Source: Oryzias latipes
Taxonomy: Eukaryota > Chordata > Actinopteri > Beloniformes > Adrianichthyidae
Assembly: GCF_002234675.1 (NCBI RefSeq)
Contig: NC_019877.2
Span: 961,001-1,025,000, forward strand
DNA length: 64,000 nt
Direction of reading: 5' to 3'
The position numbers and the translations under genes were made by a program. Positions within the stretch are counted from its first letter, which is position 1, and each line of letters begins with the position of its first letter. Of the stretch, positions 55,215 to 64,000 are shown piece after piece. The notes beneath the pieces were generated by a model that saw nothing but the letters and a program-made list of their open reading frames with translations, did not search any database and was not told where the DNA came from.

Positions 55215-57055
55215 TGAGCTTTCCAAAAAAATTCTATCCTTAGCAAAACCAAATCTGCCTACTACTCCAATCTAATCAATTCAAATAAAGAAAATTCAAA
55301 GATTCTTTTCTTCCTCATGTCTAACATCATCAAACATCCTGACTCCCTTCCATCGCATCTCTATTCAACTGATTTTTGCAACACCTTGGCTTCATTTTTT
55401 ACCACAAAAATCCACCTTATCCATCAACAGCTCACCCCCTACTCTGCTCCATTTCTATTTTCCATTCCATCTTTTACGTCTGATGATTCGTTTTCTTCAT
55501 TTACCCTACCCACAGTTAGTCAAATCTCTACATTAATTAAAAAATCCAAACCTTCCACATGCCAGCTTGACCCCCTGCCCACCATCCTTGTTAAAGCTAC
55601 TGTTCCCTCTCTTTGTCCTCTCATCACCAACATAATCCATGCTTCCCTCTCCTCTGGAATCGTTCCTCCTGCACTGAAAACTGCTGCTGTCACTCCCATA
55701 CTTCAAATCGGGTTCAGATCCCACAGACCTCAATAATTACCGTCCCATTTCCAACCTTCCATTCATTTCAAAATTCTTTAGAAAACGGTATCTGCTCAGC
55801 TTCATGCTCATCTGTCCTCCAATAATCTGTATGAACTTTACAATCTGCCTTCCGTCCCCTTCATAGTACTGAAACTGCTCTTCTAAAAATCCCTAATGAC
55901 CTTCTCCTCTCTGCTGACTGTGGTTTATTATCCATCCTCCTTTTGTTTGATCTCAGTTCAGCTTTTGACACCATTTCTCATTCTATCCTCTTGAACAGAC
56001 TCTCTTCCGTTGGCATCTCCGGCACCGTCCTCTCCTGGTTCCATTCCTACCTGTCTGACCGTACTCGGTTTATCCAACTGAAATCTTTCACTTCTCATTC
56101 TTTCCCCATCACAACTGGTGTCCCTCAGGGTTCTGTGCTCGGTCCACTCCTCTTTATTATCCACCTTCTCCCGCTTGGTCATATTTTCCAAAAACACCAC
56201 ATCCGTTGTCATTGCTATGCGGATGACACCCAGCTCTATATTTCCAGCCAACCCATCTCCACATTGCCTCCATTAGCGCTGGTTGACTGCATCAATGAAG
56301 TCAGATCATGGTTTACCTCAAACTTTTTAAAGGTCAATAGCAATAAAACTGAACTTCTTCTGATAGGCACCAAATCCACCCTGAACCAGACCAACCATTT
56401 CTCTCTTTCCATTGACGGCTCCACCATCTTTCCCTCCCCTCAGGTAAAGAGTTTGGGTGTCATCCTCGACAGTAGTCTCTCTTTCTCTTCTCACATAAAC
56501 AGCGTCACCAGATCAGCCTACTTCCATCTACGCAACATCCAACGTCTCCGCCCCTCCCTCACTCCTCAGTCCACTGCTGTACTCGTACACAGTCTTGTTA
56601 TTTCTGCCTGAACTACTGTAACTCTCTTCTATTTGGTCTCCCACAAAAAACCCTCCATAAACTTCAAATGGTTCAAAATTCAGCTGCTGGTATCATCACA
56701 CGCACTCCCTCCATCAACCATATCACACCTATCCTTCAACAGCTTCACTGGCTACCCATTCCATAACACATTCAATACTAAATCTATCTCTACTCATTCA
56801 AAGCCGTTCACAGCCTTGCACCTCCATATCTCTCTGACCTCCTTCATGTCTCCATACCTGCTCGCTCCCTCCGCTCCTCTTCTTCTATCCAGTTTTCTGT
56901 CCCTTCCGCCCGTCTTGTCACCATGGGGAGCAGGGCGTTCAGTTGCTCTGCTCCCCAGCTTTGGAACTCACTCCCCCCTGACCTCCCCAACACTGACACA
57001 CTCCCACATTTCAAATCAAAGCTAAAAACTCATCAAAATGTATTATTATTGTTAT
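55215..57055 (+). mobile_element. CR1/L2-like LINE, 3' half with RT
   Basis: Plus strand: linker ([20 protein letters not shown]), RT motifs [44 protein letters not shown] and the C-terminal [16 protein letters not shown]. Frameshifts near 55715-55790 and a stop at 56609 break the frame. It ends near 57055 after attattattgttataagtga. 5'-truncated, as usual. Confidence 0.88.
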
Positions 57056-57059
57056 AAGT

Positions 57060-57299
57060 GAATATTAAGGCCTTAAGTTTTACGTTATTCCTTAACCCTC
57101 TGGCATTTAACGAGAAAAACAGACAATGACATACAAAAAAGGAGAAAAATAGAACCTTTTTAACTAATCTTTAGTCCAAAAAAATAAAAACACTTAGGTC
57201 AACAGCAAACGCAGTCGCACCTTCAGAGATCAAACTAGTGTGAAAAAATATTTGAGAACATTAAAACATGAACTAAACAGCCTCTTTGCATATGAAAAT
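57060..57299. other. Unassigned between two LINEs
   Basis: AT-rich, may be the L1 region between ORF1 and ORF2. No frame recognised. Confidence 0.4.
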
Positions 57300-57943
57300 G
57301 TCGAGAAAATAACATGTCCATTGTGTTCCCACTTCAAACTGAACCATTAGTTGTAGTTCCGTTATTGATCACCATTGAGGATTCCCCTTCTCCTTGGATG
57401 AAGGCCCTGGCACCAGCATGGAGGCCACTTTTCCTGCAGCTCCAGCTTTCTGAACTTCAGCCTCCTCTCTGTCCCCTTTGGGAAAATCCTCCTTCAACTG
57501 CAGACCGTGATCCTTCATGTTAGGAGAATACTTCGCCGCCTTCCAGACTGCATCCCTGCCCAGCCGAGAGATGAACTGTAGAATAAGAACTCTGGGCCGT
57601 GTGTTGCTTGAAGGCTGCCTTGTTGCCAACTCCATGTACAGTGTCTACAACATCCACCAACTTTTACTTCATGGAAGGGAGGACCATCTGACAGATCTTT
57701 ACCATGACAAGGCGGCTCTTTTCATTCGGTATCAGGAACTCCCACAATCTTCAGGTTCCATCTTCTTGTGTCAGATTCAAGCTCATCCATTCTTCTTTGT
57801 AGAAGTTCAACAGGCATCTCCAAGGAGTCTACCCGTTGTTCCAGAACAGCCATCTTAGTGCAAATAGCTTTAACATAATTAGCCACAGCTTCCACCTTGT
57901 TGTTCAGACCAGCTATTTCGTCCTCAATAGCATCCAACCTCAT
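57300..57943 (-). pseudogene. L1 ORF1 (coiled coil and RNA-binding region), broken
   Basis: ORF1 proteins coat L1 RNA. From ATG 57943 the minus frame gives a coiled coil (IAGLNNKVEAVANYVKAI, VLEQRVDSLEMPVELLQRRM) and the RRM entry RRWNLKIVGVPDTE. In a second frame, RPRVLILQFISRLGRDAVWK is the C-terminal domain, ending with GKVASMLVPG at about 57410. At least one frameshift lies between (57635-57722). Probably the same L1 as the ORF2 fragment at 54834. Confidence 0.8.
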
Positions 57944-58309
57944 GAATTAGCTCTGCTATACGTCAAGTTTGGTGTAAATGTCATTTTTGACGATGATAAA
58001 GCCTTTTTCTTTGTTGCAGGTGGCTTAGTTTGAGTTAGCGGCAGCGACAAAAGTAATTTCCTAAAAACACGAAATGAGAAACCAGTAAGGGGAGGTACTA
58101 TGGGACATTGCTGATTGGATGACGATATCCAGATGATTCATGACAAATAACTTTGTTAAAGTAATGGACAAACATCCAACCAGGGATGTCCCAATGTGCC
58201 TTTTCTGGTTTCCTGTGGCGTTTCATCTCTATTTTGATTTTCGTATATTACTTTCAGAAACGTTTAGGTACTTTGAGACATCGCTGGTTGGAGGATGTTT
58301 GTTCATGTC

Positions 58310-58887
58310 TGTCACGAATTGTTTCCAGGACCCAAAATAGAACAAACTCAGGAGTGCAAGAAACCACATTTATTTTGTTCCTTCACCTGAAGGAACCCAG
58401 GTCCTGGAGAAATTCGGCCAAAGTACGGATGTTAAGAAGATAGAAGAGGGTTAGTGATGGGAAATGATCTTGAGAAGTCTGAGCAAAAACAAGCTTACTG
58501 GTATGATGAGTGTGATCCACAGGTAGAGAGGGGCGGAGTCAAGTCCTCAATACAGCAAATGGATGGAGGTGTGGCTCCAGACACAGAAGTCAGAAAAAGA
58601 GGGGGACACTTGGGGCATGGTAGAACTCTGGAACCAGGGGCTCAGTCACAAGAATGGCGTGGCAGGGAAACAGGAGCAGACGATGGCTGAGCATGTTAGC
58701 AGGAAGTCAGACTGAACGGCGAGCAGAAAGGTAGTGGAGCTGGCAGAGAACAGCAGGTGAGTTGACTGAATGCTTGCAGTGCAACAATCCAGCAGAGAGT
58801 GACAGGAAGAGGCAGAGATTTATAGCAGCAGGCACAGGTGGAGGAAATCTGACAATTAGCAACAGCTGCCCTGCTGCTGCCATGACA
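58310..58887 (-). mobile_element. Solo LTR, second family, minus strand
   Basis: On the minus strand it starts TGTCATGGCAGCAGCAGGG and ends TTCGTGACA, 578 bp, with a TATA box (ctataaatc, about 58825) and AATAAA (about 58370) in the order expected for U3-R-U5. Flanks ATGTC (58305) and ACGCC (58888) differ by two transitions, consistent with an old target duplication. No internal domain. Confidence 0.75.
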
Positions 58888-59035
58888 ACGCCCCACTGGG
58901 CACAGGCCCCAGCGAAGACCCAGGATACGCTGGAGAGACTACATCTCAGTTGACCCGGGAATGCCTCGGAGACCCCCCAGTGGAGCTGCATGAAGTGGCC
59001 AGGAAGAGGGAAGTCATGATAAACCAGTCGGGCAC
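58888..59035 (+). mobile_element. LINE 3' region fragment
   Basis: gggaatgcctcggagacccc and gtggccaggaagagggaagt are the widespread fish LINE 3' motif also seen at 14925-14985. No tail repeat here. Confidence 0.5.
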
Positions 59036-61254
59036 AAACTGTTAATTAATTTCTCCTTCATGATCACTTTTCAAATGGTCAGAACTTGTGTGAATTAAAA
59101 AAATTGATACAACGCATACCTGACAGCTGAATCCAAACCCCTGATTGGTCAAAAATCAAATTGTTTAACCATCAACAAACGTTCAATGGAGGTATTTTTT
59201 GTACATGAAGCCAGACAAACTGACCTCAAAACTTGCATAGGGATGTATGATAACAAGTTTTGAACACCGTTGAGGCTGAAACATAGCAGCTGCAAATGGG
59301 AGGAAGCGATGGCGGATTTAGGCTGAGCGACCTGCTGGGCTGAAAAAGACAAAACTGTAATTCGATTTTCACGGCGACAAACAAGCCGTGTCCATCAGCA
59401 GCTGGAGGCGCTCCTTTTCTTCTCCATCTCTTTCTTTTGAAATGTATTATTCAATGATTTGAGCTTTTGTTTAGACTTCACTTTTTTGCACATTTAAAAA
59501 TATATAAATTCAGCCACTCTAGGTATGACAGAAACAGAACCATCTGGAAACAGGTATCCATGCTTCAGGTGGGATGACGGCTTTCCAAAGTCCTCATGTT
59601 GGACTGAACCTGCAATGATGAAACGTTTCTGCAGTTTAACGGCTTTCGATTCTGTGACTTTATCGAATGTATAGGATGTTGTGATTAAGTACAGTTCAGA
59701 CGTTAAAAGATCAAATTTACACATCAGCTGCTGCCTCCTTTAGGGACCACAGCAGACATTGTTTTACATCGGATTCTCACCGACAACCGTCTGCATTTAC
59801 CCGGACTTGGGACAGGCACATGGAAGCACTGGACGTTGCTCCTTGTGGTTGCATTACCCAACCAAACCTAATCTTTTTAAAATCTGAGGTTGATCTATTT
59901 TAGGGAAGCTAGCACACTCTGGGATAACTACATCACTCAGTAACATTTAGTAATTTAAGTTTAATTCAATGGAATATTTTTTTCATTTTACACCCTAAAC
60001 TTTTACAATAAAAATCTTACTACATAGTTGGAATTAACTGTCATTTTTGTTGCCAAAGACAAAATAACATTTTTTCATATGTAAACTACAGTTGTTTTTT
60101 AACTTTACCTGATGAATGTGATATGAAATGGACAATAATTGGAAATTACAGTTTTTTTTCAAATAGTGAATTACTGATGAAAAACTAAACAATATAGTAT
60201 GTATAAAAATGGTTATGGTAATTGAAATTAACATCCCCCATATTACTTATTATTAGAAATCATTTTACTTAATTCTTTTTTTTTTTTTTTAGGGAGGGGG
60301 GTGTTTTAACAGTAATCAATAACGGAAACTGTATTTTGTCAAAGGTTATTTTTCTCAAAACCAGAAGTAGCTTCCCACCGCGATGCTGCATTTCCGGTTA
60401 GCGCAGCTTTTGACCTAATGGGGCGAATTTCCGCCTCAAGTTCCTTTGCATCAACCGAATTTAACTTTTGTGGACGATTACAAACACTGACACCTCCATA
60501 AACAAGATGGACGGAGACTACAAAGTCTCACATTAATAATATATTTACATTGATGAAGGCAAGTAAAGACGATTTAAAGCTATCAACCATTAGCGGCCGA
60601 CATCACATTTTTTTTATTTACAAGACAAGCTTGGCTTACAATCTTTGTGGCAGTTTTACAAGGTGTTTTTCAAATTACAATTAGAACGGGCATTAAAAAC
60701 TGGAAACAACAAAAATAAAATTCAGTAAAGAAAACTCCTCTCCTCTAAAGGACTCCGACTCCCGCTATGACTCATGTCGGATTCTGCCGTCCCGTTCTTC
60801 TTTTGGCATTGACGTCATCACCCCCTAGTGGTGACCTAGCAACACTGCAGTGTCGGGTGTATTGGGAGTAATTACCCGTTTCATCCGGTAGATGTCGCCG
60901 CATCCCGCAAAAGAGGATTCTATCAGCTATCAATCATAACTTACTGCGGGCCACCAAACATGTCTTTGAGGACCCATGATGTAGAAATTCAAAACTTGAT
61001 CATTTACATATTTTAATAAACAAAACTTAGACTTAATTTTATTAATGTTAAAAGCATCATTTTTTAGAAAATGATGCAGGTGGGTGTAAAAATGTTTTTT
61101 AATCCTGATGTTTTGTCTTTGTAGTTTTATGCAATCCCTTAATATTGTACATTTTAAAAGATTATTTGTCTCAAACATTTAAATGAACAAGAATTTAAGG
61201 TCTTTTCTATTTGACTTGGAGGTTAGGTGAAGTTGTTATTTTTCTTCAGAGTAA
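59036..61254. other. Largely unassigned AT-rich DNA
   Basis: No gene recognised in 2.2 kb. The only frame of note is 59494-59724 on the minus strand (ATG, 76 residues, ending DGSVSVIPRVAEFIYF), which I cannot assign. A GC-richer patch at 60370-60540 with aacaagatggacggagac resembles a first exon, but its frame stops after nine codons. Confidence 0.4.
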
Positions 61255-62875
61255 ATGAGGAAGATGAACGTCTGGTTTTCATCCTTGAACAGAAAACTTT
61301 TTTACACTAGTTTTGTTAAACCTTTATTTAAACTGAAACATAAAAAAGTCCAAAAAACAAAAACTTCTATTTGAACATGGAGCCTAAAATCATTTTAATT
61401 CTCTGGTTCTAACGTTGATTCTTGCTTTGGGTCAAGATTCATTAATGTTTAAACTTAATCGTAACACGTACAAAACCACAGTCCTTATTTTAATAAAGTT
61501 TATGAAAGGATTTAAATCCTTTCATTCCTGCAGATTGATGATGCCTTCACTGACATCACTGGAATTTTGTCTTTTCATCATCAAAGTTGAGCAAACCTTC
61601 TGTTTCTGGCAGGCTGTGACATCATAGGTCATGTGACTTTAATGCAGCGGCTGCACAGACGGGCTTCCAACTAAGAACATTTCCATCGCTGCTGAGGTCA
61701 CTGATGTGGGCGGAGCTGTCTCCAAGGCAATGGATTGGTTGCCGGTGCGTTCAGGGGAAGCCGCACTTATGCAGCTTCAGGTTGCACTGGTAGGTGTATG
61801 CTTTTCCGCAGCGGTCGCAGATGTACTGCTTCCCGCCTGCGTGCACATCCCTCTGGTGCGTGCGCAGCTGGGTGCCCCGGATAAAGCTCTTGTCGCAGAG
61901 GTCGCAGGCGTACGGCTTTTCTCCGGTGTGCACGCGCACGTGCAGCTTCAGGGTGTAGGCGTTGTTGAAGGTCTTGTTGCACATGCGGCAGCAGAAGGGC
62001 CGCTCCGTGGAGTGCGTGCGGCCGTGTGCGTTCAGGCTGCTCTGCTGGGTGAAGCTCTTCCCGCACTCGCGGCAGCTGTAGGGCCGCTCGCCGGTGTGGA
62101 CGCGCTGATGGATCTTTAGGTTCAGCGCCTGCCGGAAGCTCTTCCCGCACTCGTGGCAGCTGTATGGCCGCTCGCCGGTGTGGACGCGCTGGTGGACCTT
62201 CAGGTTTACCGCCTTCCGGAAGCTCTTCCCGCAGAGGTCGCAGGTGAACGTCTTGGGAGTCTGCTCACGCTTCACGGGCTTCTGGCCGGTGTGGATGAAC
62301 TGGTGCGTTCTGAGCGTGGCGGCCCGCGTGAAGCCTTTCCCGCACTCGCTGCAGGTGAAGCGCTTTTCGCCGGTGTGCATGAGGGCGTGGCGGCGCAGGT
62401 TCTGCAGCAGGTTGAAGCGCCGGCCGCACACGTCGCAGCTGTGTGGCTTTTCGCCGGCGTGCGTGGAGGCGTGCATCTTGAGTCGCCACTGCTTGTAGAA
62501 GCTTTTGCCGCAGTCGGAGCACTGGAAGGGCCGCTCGCCGCTGTGCGTGCACATGTGGCTCTGCATGCTGTGTCTCTGGCGGAAGGTGCGGCCGCAGACG
62601 CTGCAGGCGAACGGCTTTTCTCCGTTGTCGTTCGAGTCCGGCAGGTTGCTGGACTCGTGCGCTGGCGGCTGCTGGTCAGGCCGAGGTGAAGATGCAGCTC
62701 CTGCAAGACAACACACTGGGTTAATTTAGAGCTCAGCGTTCAGTGAAAAAAACTGACTCGTAAAGCAGTGATGGTTCTACTTTGTGGATTCTTTCAGAAC
62801 CTGGACCTCAGGTTCTGCAGCGTTCTGGACCTCAGCTTAGAACCTTCTCACTTCATTTCTCTGCTCAGATGTTTG
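61255..62875 (-). repeat. Duplicated segment: second zinc-finger last exon with flanks
   Basis: Partner of 51095-52740 in direct orientation. A minus-strand AATAAA (about 61323) in the 3' flank is preserved here, while the 51.2-kb copy reads cctttttctaaac at the same place. Confidence 0.88.
61751..62700 (-). CDS. C2H2 zinc-finger last exon, paralogue (5' exons not seen)
   Basis: The exon starts at 62700 after the same acceptor (gtcttgcag) and in the same phase as the 52575 exon, and encodes 315 residues to the stop at 61751. Ten finger positions remain. Compared with the 51.6-kb gene the first finger is gone, and the sixth is reduced to a vestige where CEQC has become REQT and the finger body is fused to the next one. 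Two fingers ([24 protein letters not shown]) are almost repeats of each other. The last ends HKCGFP. There is no in-frame ATG before finger 1 and no copy of exons 1-4 up to the window end, so it is either the 3' exon of a gene continuing beyond 64000 or a detached, possibly non-expressed copy. The open, conserved array argues for recent duplication. Confidence 0.72.
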
Positions 62876-62879
62876 AGAG

Positions 62880-63840
62880 TTTCTATCCAGTGATGAAAGT
62901 CAGGCATGGAAAAAATCCCTGAACTTTTCTTTGAGCGATATGGCGGGCACAGAGCGAAATTTTGGAAAAATACGTGGTCTTAGATGCATTCTGGTGCATT
63001 CTGGCAGCTAGTTATTCACTTCTTTATCAAGAAACTAAGACTAATTGGAGCATCATGATTTGTCATTCAAACCCCTAGTTTGACTCTCCATTAAGGACTT
63101 GCTGGTCCTAAAAAAGAATTTGGAAAATTGCTCAAAGTAACACAATCCTACAATCTACGCTTTTCCTTAAAGCTGCAAAACATACAATTGCTAAAATATA
63201 GTAACATCAAAGCCCCAAATGGCAAAAAGAACACCAGTAACTATGATATTCTATGAAAATACCTCAGTTATTTATACATTATTTCTGCTTTAGAAATGAC
63301 TGATGTACAACATCCACTTGCACTGTTTTCTCAAACTATAATTACATCAAAATATGGGATCTGCTTTAAACTATCATTCTATAACATAATACATCAATTC
63401 TTTAACACCAATACTAAGTAATCTGGGAAATATCAAAACAAACATACAAACTAAGCTAAACATTGTAAACATTATTTTTTAAGGGAGTGCGGGTTCAAAC
63501 CATCAAATACTTATAATTAATGTCAACTATACTGAACTAAATCATGGTAATTAGGAAATACAAATAAATTAGATAGAGAAATGTATTCAAAATAAAAACT
63601 GAAACTCAAAACTAAAATTGAAATTATTTCAAAATGTGGTTTTGAGATTATTTTACACAAAAAAGTATTTGACCTACACTACCTTAAAAATCTTTTTTTT
63701 CCAGCCAAGACCACTTCAATTTGTTTTTTATCGTCTTCTCACAACTGAGGTCGTGACCACGCTCAATAATGACGATGCCTGCCATTATTTTAACACAAAT
63801 TTGATCGCAAACTCTTCAGATGTGTTTGTGAAAGTTTAGC
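62880..63840. other. AT-rich, no feature
   Basis: About 1 kb AT-rich sequence with no exon, repeat or RNA signature that I can recognise. In particular it has no counterpart of the upstream exons of the zinc-finger gene. Confidence 0.5.
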
Positions 63841-63978
63841 GTGGGTCCGCCAGTTTTGGTCTCTAGGGAAGCAAGTCACGCTGACCACGTGGTGCAGACA
63901 GAGCCAATCAGACCGTCGACGCATCCGAAAGCAACTAAAACGTCCCGTCATTGGTCAATTAGGCCGGGAAGACGAGAG
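63841..63978 (+). promoter_or_regulatory. Possible promoter with two CCAAT boxes
   Basis: A sharp shift to GC-richer sequence with gccaatcag (63903) and an inverted one, cattggtca (63949), just before an ATG. Typical spacing for a TATA-less fish promoter. Confidence 0.35.
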
Positions 63979-64000
63979 ATGGCCACGACCATAGAGGAAG
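63979..64000 (+). CDS. Possible start of a gene cut by the window end
   Basis: ATG at 63979 in a good context (gagagATGG) reads MATTIEE and then the window stops. Too short to assign. It could be the 5' exon of any gene, or chance. Confidence 0.3.

Noticed and set aside
60505-60540. aacaagATGGACGGAGAC as a first exon
   Set aside because: The frame stops after nine codons and no clear donor precedes the stop.

Overview
The window reads as an intergenic, repeat-rich stretch of a ray-finned (teleost) fish chromosome. The basis is the C2H2 zinc-finger genes with the usual fish exon plan, GT-AG introns, fish-type LINEs (L2/CR1/Rex-like), tRNA-derived SINEs, Tc1, hAT and PIF/Harbinger-like DNA elements, Ty3/gypsy chromoviral LTR elements and abundant (CA)n. 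The species cannot be fixed from sequence alone.

Layout. 1-3298: 3' part of a Ty3/gypsy retrotransposon with its 3' LTR. 3299-13500: L2-type LINE pieces, a second LINE split by a 1.17-kb inverted-repeat DNA element, and the 5' end of another L2. 13535-15075: an unrecognised acidic/basic protein gene with SINE and LINE tails; a broken paralogue lies at 48085-50900. 15090-25205: LINE relics, two solo gypsy LTRs with perfect 5-bp target duplications, a Harbinger-like MITE, SINEs and two unclassified repeats. 26515-36160 and 43420-45497: three copies of a jacalin-type lectin gene in near-tandem units. Only the middle copy is open. The first has a nonsense codon and an intron swollen by a hAT element that itself carries a nearly intact LINE; the third has a different nonsense codon. 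37409-38869: a hAT element with 8-bp target duplications. 41775-42331: last exon of a degraded zinc-finger gene. 49409-50807: a Tc1 element whose empty site survives in the paralogous block near 14.88 kb.

51578-53929 (minus) is the best conventional gene: five exons that join in frame to a 478-residue protein with eleven C2H2 fingers. Its last exon was duplicated to 61751-62700, where no 5' exons are visible. Between and around them are an L1 split by a CR1/L2-like LINE, another solo LTR on the minus strand and unannotated AT-rich DNA. A possible new gene starts at 63979.

There is no operon-like organisation. Most sequence is a stack of nested insertions, and paralogous blocks give filled/empty-site comparisons that date several insertions relative to the duplications. 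Most promising for new biology are the lectin cluster (paralogues differ in the predicted sugar loop) and the unrecognised acidic protein with two SLW(R/K)RFKK motifs. Neither is proved to be a new system.
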